64,000 nucleotides of DNA from Hydrogenophaga taeniospiralis CCUG 15921 (GTDB lineage Bacteria; Pseudomonadota; Gammaproteobacteria; Burkholderiales; Burkholderiaceae_C). The translations under genes were made by a program, and so were the position numbers. This document shows, in pieces, positions 9,409-16,701 of this stretch; within the stretch, counting starts at the first letter, position 1, and the number at the start of each line of letters is the position of its first letter. Where the stretch lies: positions 62,001 through 126,000 of the forward strand of contig NZ_BCWR01000019.1 of assembly GCF_001592305.1 (NCBI RefSeq). The letters run 5' to 3'. A model generated the notes under the pieces. The model was not told the DNA's origin, made no database searches, and saw only the letters and a list, made by a program, of their open reading frames with translations.

Positions 9409-9425
9409 AAGCACTTTTAATGCCA
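9409..9425 (-). promoter_or_regulatory. putative sigma-54 promoter for flp and the tad operon
   Basis: Read on the minus strand the sequence is TGGCATTAAAAGTGCTT. It matches the sigma-54 consensus TGGCAC-N5-TTGCW with the invariant GG and GC exactly 12 bases apart. Transcription would start about 12 bases further on (near 9399), giving a leader of about 65-70 bases before the flp ATG. This is a motif match only. Confidence 0.6.
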
Positions 9426-9449
9426 GCCGAATTCAGGGCGGTTGGGGCA

Positions 9450-9464
9450 GGGTCTGATAGACCC
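9450..9464. promoter_or_regulatory. inverted repeat upstream of the sigma-54 site
   Basis: GGGTCT-GAT-AGACCC is a perfect 6+6 inverted repeat lying about 25 bases upstream of the -24 element. It could be a binding site for a regulator of the tad operon. It is closer than most activator sites for sigma-54, so a repressor or a non-sigma-54 role is also possible. Confidence 0.35.
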
Positions 9465-9508
9465 CATGAACCCGATCCGCACGGGCCGCGCTCGCAGAAA
9501 ACGCAGCA

Positions 9509-9529
9509 CGCCGCCCTTGTGGGGCGGCG
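9509..9529. other. GC-rich hairpin in the tad upstream region
   Basis: CGCCGCCC and GGGCGGCG form an 8-bp perfect stem around a five-base TTGTG loop. No T run follows on either strand, so it is not a canonical terminator. It lies about 85 bases upstream of the sigma-54-like element; its role is unknown. Confidence 0.4.
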
Positions 9530-9586
9530 CGTCGGGCTGGAGTGTTGTGTGTACGGCGATAAGTCATGGGATGTGTTCCTGGCCAA

Positions 9587-9632
9587 CGTAACGGGGGCGT
9601 AACGAGCAATCGATTGGGAATGTTACGTAACG
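9587..9632. repeat. three CGTAACG repeats including a GTTACGTAAC palindrome
   Basis: The heptamer CGTAACG occurs at 9587-9593, 9598-9604 and 9626-9632. The first two are 11 bases apart, one helical turn. The third is part of the perfect palindrome GTTACGTAAC (9622-9631). The spacing and symmetry look like an operator cluster for a DNA-binding protein acting on the tad promoter; this is inference. Confidence 0.45.
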
Positions 9633-9786
9633 ATGCGGGCTTTGACTGATCGAAAAATTGGAATTCGTGAGTTACTTTACATCCCGTCACAGGCGGATAC
9701 GGTCGAAGGGTTTTCCGGAAATATTTCACGCTTTTTTGCGGAAATCGGGGTGATCTATAAGTCAATGGACTACGTGGCTTTGCCAG

Positions 9787-9857
9787 GCAATCGTTGGCAT
9801 TTGGGGGTTAAATGAGTTCTTTCCCATTAATGAATTCCGGAGCAATCGTTGGCGTTT
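9787..9857. repeat. pair of 16-base direct repeats
   Basis: GCAATCGTTGGCATTT (9787-9802) and GCAATCGTTGGCGTTT (9842-9857) differ at one position and are 55 bases apart. A shorter related ATTCGTTGG occurs near 9890-9898. A spacing of about five helical turns suggests paired binding sites. No known motif is recognised. Confidence 0.45.
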
Positions 9858-10003
9858 TTGCGCAACGCCCGGGACGCCCCCTGGGCGCCATTCGTTGGAT
9901 ATGGCAGCCCGATCCGGCCTGAACGGGCGCCAAAAAAATGAGGCCACCGCGCGACAGGTGGTGAATGTGCGCCGCTGCGAAACGGCTCGCGAAGGAGAAG
10001 GGG

Positions 10004-10023
10004 CCAGCCGCAGGGGCGGCTGG
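10004..10023 (-). terminator. probable terminator of the SulP gene
   Basis: On the minus strand, about 40 bases past the SulP stop, CCAGCCGC-CCCT-GCGGCTGG forms a perfect 8-bp stem with a four-base loop, followed by a pyrimidine-rich CCCCTTCTCCTT. The U tract is interrupted, so termination may be partly inefficient. Confidence 0.55.
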
Positions 10024-10061
10024 TGCCTTACCGTTGTGTCGCCAAAGCGAAAACCGGTTGC

Positions 10062-11744
10062 TCAGCCTGGTTGTGTGGCGGGGCTGTCCGCCGCTTCCCG
10101 CCAGGTCTCGCTGGCGTGCAGGGCCTCGGCTTCCGTGCGGTACAACTTGAGCCGGGGGCCTTCCTGCAGGTGGCCGGCGGTGCGCAGCAGGGTCTCCACC
10201 GGCAGCTTGATGCCCACCAGATGCAGGGTCACGCCCTGCTCGTGCAACTGGGCGCTCAGGCGGCCGAAGGCTTCCGCGCCGGTGGCGTCGATCCAGTTGA
10301 TGGGGTGCGCGATCAGCATCACGTGGCGCGTGCCGGGGTGGGCGGCGAGGTGTTCCGTCACGGCGCGTTCAAAGGCGTTGGCGGTGGCGAAGTCGAGCGC
10401 CGCGTCCATGCGCAGAGCGTAGGTGGCCGGCGCCACGGGCGCCAGATGCCAGAGGTGGCGGTCGCGCAGGCTGCCGTCGGCGTGCAGCCCCACTTCGATG
10501 ATGCGCGGGTGCAGCCGCAGGTACAGGAAATGGCTGAGCGCGATCATCACGCCGGTGATCACGCCCCAGTACAGGCGCGGCGCGCTCAGCACCGTCACCG
10601 CGAAGGTGGTGCCCGCCGTGACCGCCTCCACCCGCGAGATCGCCCACAGCCGCATGAAGGCGCGCGGCTTGATGAGCCCCATCACCGCCACCAGCACGAT
10701 CGCCGCCAGCACCGCCAGCGGCACGTGGTGCAGCAGCGGCGTGAGCAGGAGCAGCGCGAGCAGCACGACGACCACCGAAAACACCGTGGCCCAGCCGGTC
10801 TGCGCGCCGGCGTAGAGGTTGAGCGCCGAGCGCGAGAACGAGGAACTGGTGGGGAAAGCGCCGCTCAGCCCCGAGGCCAGCTTGGCCAGCCCCTGGCCGA
10901 TCAGGTCCTGGTCCTGGTCCCAGCGCTGCCCGCGTTTGCCGCTGTCCACCTTGGCGCTGGACGCGGTTTCCAGAAAGCTCACCAGGGTGATCACCAGGGT
11001 GGGCAGCAGCAGCTGGCCCAGCGTGGCCCAGCCGGGCCAGCCCGGCAGGTAGGGCGTGGGCAGGCCCTGGGGCAGGGTGCCGATCACCGCGCCACCGCCG
11101 GCCTCGAAGCCGGTGGCCATGCTGATGGCGGCGCTGCCCACCACCACCGCGAGCACGGTGGGAAAGCCCGGGCGCCAGCGGCGCGCCAGCAACAGCAGCA
11201 CCAGGCTGCCCAGCCCGAAGGCCAGTGCCGGCCAGTGCGGGCGCGGCAGCTGGGTCCACAGGTCCTGCTGGGCCAGGCCCAGCAGCGCCGGCAGCTGCGA
11301 GCCGATGATGAGCACCGCCGCGGCCTGCGTGAAGGCCATGAGCACGGGCGAGTTCACCAGGTTGAGCAGCCAGCCAAACCGCACGAAACCCAGCACGATC
11401 TGCAGCAGGCCCGAGAGCAGCGCGAGCCAGACGGCCAGTTCGATCCACTGCACGCTGCCCGGCTCGGCCAGGCCAGTGAGCGAGGCGCTGACCAGCAGAC
11501 AGGTGAGCGCGGTCGGCCCCACCGACAGCCGCACCGAGGCACTGAACAGCACCGCGATCAGCGCCGGCAGCATGGACGCGTAGATGCCGGTGATCAGCGG
11601 CATGCCCGCCAGCGCGGCATAGGCCACACCCTGCGGAATCACCATCAACCCCACCGTCAACCCCGCCATGGCCTCGCTGCGCAACAAGGCCACCGTGGGG
11701 CGCGGCCAGTTCAGGAAAGGAAGAAGGCGGTGCAGGCGGGACAT
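10062..11744 (-). CDS. SulP-family inorganic anion transporter with STAS domain
   Basis: A protein of 560 residues. The N-terminal 400 residues are a multi-spanning SLC26/SulP transporter core, with the family motif region VIPQGVAYAALAGMPLITGIY near residues 35-57. Residues 435-545 are a cytoplasmic STAS domain (HVMLIAHPINWIDATGAEAF). SulP proteins carry sulfate, bicarbonate or dicarboxylates; the substrate cannot be read from sequence. It lies downstream of a sulfatase and a binding-protein gene on the same strand, separated by a repeat element, so sulfate handling is a reasonable guess. ATG 11744 is preferred to a TTG two codons upstream; no clear ribosome site is seen. Confidence 0.85.
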   Translation of the reverse strand: MSRLHRLLPFLNWPRPTVALLRSEAMAGLTVGLMVIPQGVAYAALAGMPLITGIYASMLPALIAVLFSASVRLSVGPTALTCLLVSASLTGLAEPGSVQWIELAVWLALLSGLLQIVLGFVRFGWLLNLVNSPVLMAFTQAAAVLIIGSQLPALLGLAQQDLWTQLPRPHWPALAFGLGSLVLLLLARRWRPGFPTVLAVVVGSAAISMATGFEAGGGAVIGTLPQGLPTPYLPGWPGWATLGQLLLPTLVITLVSFLETASSAKVDSGKRGQRWDQDQDLIGQGLAKLASGLSGAFPTSSSFSRSALNLYAGAQTGWATVFSVVVVLLALLLLTPLLHHVPLAVLAAIVLVAVMGLIKPRAFMRLWAISRVEAVTAGTTFAVTVLSAPRLYWGVITGVMIALSHFLYLRLHPRIIEVGLHADGSLRDRHLWHLAPVAPATYALRMDAALDFATANAFERAVTEHLAAHPGTRHVMLIAHPINWIDATGAEAFGRLSAQLHEQGVTLHLVGIKLPVETLLRTAGHLQEGPRLKLYRTEAEALHASETWREAADSPATQPG

Positions 11745-11783
11745 GGGCAATTATTGGCGATGGCAAGCAAGGTGCAGCGAAGC

Positions 11784-11932
11784 GCCACCGGCGCGAAGTG
11801 CCCCACCCAGCATGCGGCGGGTTGACCCTGTGGCCACCGGCGCGAAGTGTCCCAACCCAGCACACGGTGGATTGACTCCGCGGCCGCCGGAGCGAAGTGC
11901 TCCAACCCAGCATGCGGTGGAACCGGCTCCGC
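11784..11932. repeat. three tandem copies of a 49-50 bp unit
   Basis: Units start at 11784 (GCCACCGGCGCGAAGTG), 11833 (GCCACCGGCGCGAAGTG) and 11883 (GCCGCCGGAGCGAAGTG), followed in each by CCCA(A)CCCAGCA and a CGG(C/T)GG segment. The third unit runs straight into the hairpin repeat at 11907-11990. The unit is the 5' part of that repeat, locally triplicated. There are no unique spacers, so it is not a CRISPR. Confidence 0.8.
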
Positions 11933-11990
11933 CGGGCCACTCGCATGGCCCCCCTGGGGGGGTGACGCCGCAGGCGGCGCGGGGGGGAGC
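11907..11990. repeat. intergenic three-hairpin repeat, copy A1
   Basis: The element has three short GC hairpins in order: CCGGCTCCGCCGG, a CCCCCC/GGGGGG stem, and GCCGCAGGCGGC. It ends directly at the stop codon of the minus-strand sulfatase gene. Related copies lie at 34262-34345, 41732-41818, 42801-42889 and 44081-44185. It may act as a terminator or an mRNA 3' structure for the sulfatase gene. Confidence 0.75.
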
Positions 11991-13316
11991 CTATCTCGCG
12001 GGCATGTCTTTCACGCTGTACCCCAGACTCACCGTCGCGTCCGCCGGGATCGGCGGCATGGTCGCGTCCCAGGCCAGCCACTGTTCGCGCAGGCGCGCCA
12101 GCCGCCCGGGCTCGCGCTTCGCCAGGTTGGCGCGCTCGCGGGCGTCGGCCGGGAGGTTGAACAGGTACTCGTGGCCGTCCACCATCAGGTATTTCCAGTC
12201 GCCCTCGCGCAGCGCGCGCTGGCCGCGATGGTTCATGCGCCAGTACATGGGCCGCTCGAAGCGCTGCGCCGGATCGCGCAGCAGGGCTTCGAGCGACACG
12301 CCGTCGAGCGGGTAATCGGGGTGTGGCTGACCGCCACCGAGCGCGAGCAGGGTGGCGGACCAGTCCATGGTCATGGCGTGTTGCGCGCTCACGCGGCCGG
12401 GCGGGACGACGGCGGGCCAGTGCGCGATCCAGGGCACGCGGATGCCGCCTTCGGTCAGGTCCATCTTGCCGCCCACCAGCGGCCAGTTGTCGGAAAAGCG
12501 CTCGCCGCCGTTGTCGCTGGTGAAGACGATCAGCGTGTTCTCCAGCAGGCCTTCTTCGCGCAGTGCGGCCACCAGCCAGCCGATGCCCTCGTCCATGTGG
12601 TGGATCATGCGGCGGTAGGCGTTCACGCTGCCGCCGTCCAGGTGGAACAGGTTCTTTGCCACCTCGGGCGCCACGTGCGCGTCGTCGCGCGTCTCCCAGG
12701 GCCAGTGCGGCGCGGTGTAGTGCAGGCTCAGGAAAAAGGGCGTGCCGCTGCGCGCCTCGGTCGCGCGCGCCTTCACGTGTTGCACCGCCTTGTTCGAGAA
12801 CACGTCGGTCAGGTAGCCGACTTCCTTGTGCGTCTCATCATTGATGTAGAGGTCGTGGTCGCCGCTGGAAGAGCAGTGGGTGAAGTAGTCCACCCCGCCG
12901 GCCATGATGCCGAAAAATTCTTCGTAGCCCGAGCGCAGCGGGCCGAAGTGCGGCGGGTAGCCCAGGTGCCATTTGCCGACCAGTGCGGTGCGGTAGCCCG
13001 CGTCTTTCAGCAGCGAGGGCAGGGTGGGGATGTCGGGCGGCAGGCCCAGCGTGGCGCTGCCCTTGCTGCGGCTGTTGATGGGCTCTTCCAGCGCGCCACG
13101 CAGGCGGTACTGGTAGCGCATGGTGGCCATGGCGAAGCGCGTGGGCGAACACACGGGCGAGTTGGCGTAGCCCTCGGTGAGCTTGAGGCCGCCCGCGGCC
13201 AGCGCGTCGATGTTCGGCGAGACCGGGCCGTCCGGCCCGTCGCGGCCGCCGTAGCAGCCCAGGTCGGCGTAGCCCAGGTCGTCGCTGACGATGTAGATGA
13301 TGTTGGGGCGTTGCAT
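11991..13316 (-). CDS. cytoplasmic sulfatase (formylglycine type)
   Basis: A protein of 441 residues of the alkaline-phosphatase-like sulfatase family. Metal ligands Asp12-Asp13 lie in YIVSDDLGYADLG. The active-site motif CSPTR (Cys56-Arg60) is the site of Cys-to-formylglycine conversion. GKWHLG and TSDNGG are further family motifs. No signal peptide is present, so it should work in the cytoplasm on an imported sulfate ester. It starts 7 bases after the stop of the upstream Bug-type gene, so the two are probably one operon. The exact substrate is unknown. Confidence 0.88.
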   Translation of the reverse strand: MQRPNIIYIVSDDLGYADLGCYGGRDGPDGPVSPNIDALAAGGLKLTEGYANSPVCSPTRFAMATMRYQYRLRGALEEPINSRSKGSATLGLPPDIPTLPSLLKDAGYRTALVGKWHLGYPPHFGPLRSGYEEFFGIMAGGVDYFTHCSSSGDHDLYINDETHKEVGYLTDVFSNKAVQHVKARATEARSGTPFFLSLHYTAPHWPWETRDDAHVAPEVAKNLFHLDGGSVNAYRRMIHHMDEGIGWLVAALREEGLLENTLIVFTSDNGGERFSDNWPLVGGKMDLTEGGIRVPWIAHWPAVVPPGRVSAQHAMTMDWSATLLALGGGQPHPDYPLDGVSLEALLRDPAQRFERPMYWRMNHRGQRALREGDWKYLMVDGHEYLFNLPADARERANLAKREPGRLARLREQWLAWDATMPPIPADATVSLGYSVKDMPAR

Positions 13317-13323
13317 GCCGGGG

Positions 13324-14295
13324 TCAGTCCAGCTGGATGCCGGTGGCCTTGATCGGGCCTTCCCAGCGTTTCAGGTCGGCGGCCTGGGCGGCGGCCAGTT
13401 CGGCCGGGGTCGAGCCCACCGGATCGTAGCCTTGTTCGATCAGCTTGGCCTTGAGCGCGGGCGTGCGCACCGCCTTGGCCACGGCGGCGCTCAGCCAGTC
13501 GCGCAGCTCGGGTTTCAGGCCGGCCGGGCCGTACATGGCAAACCAGGCGGTGGCTTCCATGTCCACGCCCTGTTCCTTGAGCGTGGGCACCTCGGGCACC
13601 TGCGGGTCGCGCTGGGGGCCGGTCACGGCGATGATGCGCACCTTGCCCGCGCGGTGCAGCTCGGCGGTTTCGGTCACCACGTCGAACTTGTAGTGGATGT
13701 GGCCGCCCAGCAGCGCCGTGTTGGCCGGGCCGCCGCCCTGGAAGGGCACGTGCGTGAGTTCGGCGCCGGCCCGCTGGCCGAACAGCACGCCCATGAAGTG
13801 CGGCAGCGTGCCCTGGCCCGGCGTGCCGTAGGTGGCCTGGCCCGGGGCGGCCTTGGCCTTGGCCAGCATCTCGGCGACGTTCTTGACGCCCGCCGCCGGC
13901 CCGGCCACCACGCTGAACTGGAAGTGCGCCAGCAGCGAGATGGGGGTGAAGTCCGTCACCGCGTCGTAGTCCAGCTTCTTGTACACGTGCGGGAACAGCA
14001 CCATCGGCCCGCTGGGCAGCAGCACCACGGTCTGGCCGTCGGCCGGCGCGCGCTTGACCAGGCCGAGCGCGATGCGCCCGCCCGCGCCGGGCTTGTTCTC
14101 CACGATCACCGAGGAGAAGTCGTTCTTCAGGCCTTCGGCCAACAGCCGGGCCAGCAGGTCGGCCGAGCCGCCGGGCGGGAAGCCCACCACGATCTTCAGC
14201 GGCGGTGCCGGGGGCTGGGCGAGGGCGGGGAGGGCCAGGGCGGCCGTGGCGGCCAGGGCCAGTGCGCTGGCGGCGGTGAAGGTGCGTCGTTGCAT
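13324..14295 (-). CDS. Bug/TctC-family periplasmic substrate-binding protein
   Basis: A protein of 323 residues with a signal peptide (1-26, ending PALAQ). The mature part shows the Bug family signatures IVVGFPPGGSADLLARL, VIVENKPGAGG and YGTPGQGTLPHF. Bug proteins bind small carboxylates and aromatics in the periplasm, in some cases for a TctAB transporter; no such membrane genes are nearby. The ATG at 14295 has a strong AGGAG site. It is first in an operon with the sulfatase and divergent from a MarR gene, so the ligand may be the sulfatase substrate (inference). Confidence 0.88.
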   Translation of the reverse strand: MQRRTFTAASALALAATAALALPALAQPPAPPLKIVVGFPPGGSADLLARLLAEGLKNDFSSVIVENKPGAGGRIALGLVKRAPADGQTVVLLPSGPMVLFPHVYKKLDYDAVTDFTPISLLAHFQFSVVAGPAAGVKNVAEMLAKAKAAPGQATYGTPGQGTLPHFMGVLFGQRAGAELTHVPFQGGGPANTALLGGHIHYKFDVVTETAELHRAGKVRIIAVTGPQRDPQVPEVPTLKEQGVDMEATAWFAMYGPAGLKPELRDWLSAAVAKAVRTPALKAKLIEQGYDPVGSTPAELAAAQAADLKRWEGPIKATGIQLD

Positions 14296-14415
14296 GCTTG
14301 TCTCCTGATTGATGTGCATCAAGCGGGTGTTTCCCCGCTGCAAGGCGCGATGCTAGGGATTCACAATCAATTGCAGAAATCAATCATTCCGGGTGTTTTC
14401 CCTGAGGCCGTGCCC

Positions 14416-14919
14416 ATGACCCTTCCCGACCGGATCAGTGAGCCGCAGCGCCAGGGCGACCTGCTGCTGTACCGGATCCACCGCATCCAGACCACCGCCG
14501 GGCGGCTGGTGGTGCACCTGTGCGAAAGCGAGTTCGGCATCACGCGGCGCGAGTGGCGTGTGCTGTCGGTGCTGAACGACCACGAGGGTGTGTTGTCGTC
14601 CGTGCTGGCCGAGCACGCCATGCTCGACCGCGCCCGCACCTCGCGCGCACTCACCTCGCTGGCGGCCAAGAAGCTGGTCACGCGCCAGCCCCGCCCGTCG
14701 GACCGGCGCGAGGTGCATGTGTTTCTGACCGACGAAGGTCGGCAGATGCACGCGCAGATATTGCCGCGCGTGATGGCGATCAACCGCGAACTGGTGTCCG
14801 GTCTTTCGGCCCCGCAGCGCCAGCAGCTCGACCAGACCGTGGACGCCCTGCAGGCCCAGGCCAGTCGCATGCTGGCGGCGTCGAAGGCCCGACTGGCGCC
14901 GCTGGACGGGGGCGACTGA
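14416..14919 (+). CDS. MarR-family transcriptional regulator
   Basis: A protein of 167 residues with the MarR winged-helix fold: a helical N-terminus, the recognition region ARTSRALTSLAAKKLVTRQ (about 75-95) and a wing with SDRREVHVFLTDEG. The gene is divergent from the Bug-sulfatase operon with about 120 bases between starts, so it probably controls that operon and itself. The intergenic region has two AATCAAT repeats 12 bases apart (near 14369-14387) that could be part of an operator. An in-frame ATG upstream at 14352 is possible. Confidence 0.85.
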   Translation: MTLPDRISEPQRQGDLLLYRIHRIQTTAGRLVVHLCESEFGITRREWRVLSVLNDHEGVLSSVLAEHAMLDRARTSRALTSLAAKKLVTRQPRPSDRREVHVFLTDEGRQMHAQILPRVMAINRELVSGLSAPQRQQLDQTVDALQAQASRMLAASKARLAPLDGGD

Positions 14920-14941
14920 GGCGCCGCCGAGCGACGGACGC

Positions 14942-15901
14942 TCAGCCGCGCGCCGACTCGTAGACCAGCACGGCAGCGGCCAGGTCTTCCAGCGCCGAGC
15001 CGACCGACTTGAACACCGTGCGCTCGTGTTCTCCCTTACGGCCGGTGGCCACGCCCTTGGACAGCGTGGTCAGCGTGCCGCGCACGTCGTCGGCGCGCAG
15101 CACGCCGTGTTGCATGGGCACCAGCAGGTCGCCGCTTTTCTGCAGCGCTTCGTCGGTGTCCACGAACACGCGCGCGTCCTGGAAGCAGGCGTCGTCGGCC
15201 TCGCGCATGGCCGGGGTGAAGCTGCCGATCAGGTCCAGGTGCGAGCCCGGCGCCAGCCAGGCGCCGCGCACCAGTGGCTCGGTGGACAGCGTGGCGCAGC
15301 TCACGATGTCGGCCTCGCCGCAGGCGGCGGCCAGGTCGGTGCTGGCAAAGGCCGGCAGGCCCGCGGCGCGCACTTGGGCGGCCAGGGCCTGCGCCTCGCT
15401 GGCGCGGCGCGCCCACACCGTCACGCGCTCCAGCGGGCGCACCGCGCGGTAGGCGGCGGGCAGCAGTTGCGCCACGCGGCCCGCGCCCACCACCAGCAGG
15501 TGTTTGGCGTCGGCGCGCGCCAGGTACGAGGCCGCCAGCGCCGACGCCGCCGCGGTGCGGCGCTCGGTGATCTGGTCGCCGTCGATCTGCGCCAACGGCG
15601 CCCCGGTGCGCGCGTCGAACAGCAGGTAGCTGCTGTGCAGGCCGGGCAGGCCGCGTTTGGCGTTGCCGGGGGCGATGTTCACGATCTTCACGCCGTAGTA
15701 CTTGCCCGGCAGCCAGGCCGGCATGATCAGCGAGGTCATGCGCCGGCTCGCGGCGTCGCCGCCCTCGCTGATGGGGCTGTTGATCTCGTGCACATGGCGC
15801 GGCGGGACTTCGCAGCCGCCGGCAAAACGCTCGCGCAGCGCGGCGATCAGGCGGTCAAAGGGCAGGGCGGCCCGGGTGGTGTTGGCATCGAACAATTGCA
15901 T
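14942..15901 (-). CDS. ornithine cyclodeaminase / mu-crystallin family protein
   Basis: A protein of 319 residues with the family's substrate region MPAWLPGKYYGVKIVNI (about 73-90), a Rossmann NAD(P) motif VVGAGRVAQLLP near 135-147 and IVSCATLSTEPLV near 200. Members include ornithine cyclodeaminases, ketimine and pyrroline-2-carboxylate reductases and opine-type enzymes; sequence alone does not decide which. It lies 53 bases after the ABC ATPase stop on the same strand and may be cotranscribed with the exporter operon. Confidence 0.83.
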   Translation of the reverse strand: MQLFDANTTRAALPFDRLIAALRERFAGGCEVPPRHVHEINSPISEGGDAASRRMTSLIMPAWLPGKYYGVKIVNIAPGNAKRGLPGLHSSYLLFDARTGAPLAQIDGDQITERRTAAASALAASYLARADAKHLLVVGAGRVAQLLPAAYRAVRPLERVTVWARRASEAQALAAQVRAAGLPAFASTDLAAACGEADIVSCATLSTEPLVRGAWLAPGSHLDLIGSFTPAMREADDACFQDARVFVDTDEALQKSGDLLVPMQHGVLRADDVRGTLTTLSKGVATGRKGEHERTVFKSVGSALEDLAAAVLVYESARG

Positions 15902-15954
15902 GCAGCGATGGTAGCGCCCGGCCATGGCGCCCGTCGGCGCCCGGTGCACGCTGG

Positions 15955-16701
15955 TCAGGCGTGGGCGCTGTCTTCCAGCGCACGCCCTTCGCCCGCTTCC
16001 TCGACCGTCTGGCCGTCGCGGATGTGGTAGATCCGCCGGAAGGTGGGAATGATCTTTTCGTCGTGCGTCACCACGATGATCGCGGTCTGCGCCTGGCGCG
16101 CCATCTGGTTCAGGATGCGCATCACCGCCAGCGCGCGTTCGCTGTCCAGCGGCGCGGTGGGCTCGTCGGCCAGGATCACGGGCGGCTTGTTCGCCAGCGC
16201 CCGGGCGATCGACACGCGCTGCTGCTCGCCGCCCGAGAGCTGCGAGGGCTCGGCCCGGGCGCGGTGCTGCACGTCCAGCGCGGTCAGCAACTCCAGCGCG
16301 CGGCTGCGCGCCTGGGCGTTGGGCAGGCCCGCCAGCATGGGCAGCAGGGCCACGTTGTCGGTCACGTCGAGGAACGGGATCAGGTAGGGCGCCTGGAACA
16401 CGAAGCCGATGCGGTCGCGCCGCAGCGCGCGCAGGTCTTTCACTGTCCAGCCGTTGTCGTAGATCACTTCGTTGCCCAGGGTCATCTTGCCGCTGGTGGG
16501 CTCGATGATCGCGCCCAGGCATTTCAGCAGCGTGCTCTTGCCCGAGCCCGACGGCCCGACCAGGCCCACCACCTCGCCGGGCGCCACCTGCATGTTCACG
16601 TGTTTCAGCGCTTCCACGGCCGTGTCGCCGTGGCCATAGACCTTGCGCAGGCCTTCGATCAGGATGCCGCCTTGGGCTGGTGGGGTGTTCATGGGGTTCA
16701 T
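15955..16701 (-). CDS. ABC exporter ATPase (MacB/LolD/DevA type)
   Basis: A protein of 248 residues. Walker A GPSGSGKST (49-57), Q-loop VFQAPYL, signature LSGGEQQR (155-162), Walker B VILADEPTAPLDS and an H-loop in VVTHDEKI. It belongs to the small ATPase group that pairs with MacB/DevC-type permeases. The ATG overlaps the permease stop (ATGA), and a second ATG lies three codons inside. With the adaptor and permease upstream it forms a tripartite efflux or secretion system controlled by the TetR gene. Confidence 0.92.
   Translation of the reverse strand: MNPMNTPPAQGGILIEGLRKVYGHGDTAVEALKHVNMQVAPGEVVGLVGPSGSGKSTLLKCLGAIIEPTSGKMTLGNEVIYDNGWTVKDLRALRRDRIGFVFQAPYLIPFLDVTDNVALLPMLAGLPNAQARSRALELLTALDVQHRARAEPSQLSGGEQQRVSIARALANKPPVILADEPTAPLDSERALAVMRILNQMARQAQTAIIVVTHDEKIIPTFRRIYHIRDGQTVEEAGEGRALEDSAHA

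Larger units (their letters stand above)
9333..10061. other. gene-free region upstream of the tad operon (729 bp)
   Basis: This is the only stretch over 300 bases without a recognisable gene. It is clearly more AT-rich than its surroundings. From the flp side it holds a sigma-54-like promoter (9409-9425), a 6+6 inverted repeat (9450-9464), a GC hairpin (9509-9529), three CGTAACG repeats with a GTTACGTAAC palindrome (9587-9632), two near-identical 16-base direct repeats (9787-9802 and 9842-9857), and the probable SulP terminator (10004-10023). A 60-codon open frame at 9633-9815 has no ribosome site and no recognisable similarity. Confidence 0.7.

Noticed and set aside
9633..9815. A 60-codon plus-strand frame in the tad upstream region
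   Set aside because: No ribosome site, no recognisable motif, and it overlaps the repeats; a chance frame in AT-rich DNA is more likely.
11784..11932. Tandem repeats considered as a CRISPR array
   Set aside because: Units are directly adjacent with no unique spacers, and only three are present; no cas genes nearby.
15902..15954. Terminator between the ABC ATPase and the ornithine cyclodeaminase-like gene
   Set aside because: No convincing stem with a T run was seen in the 53-base gap, so separation of the two genes into different operons is not supported.
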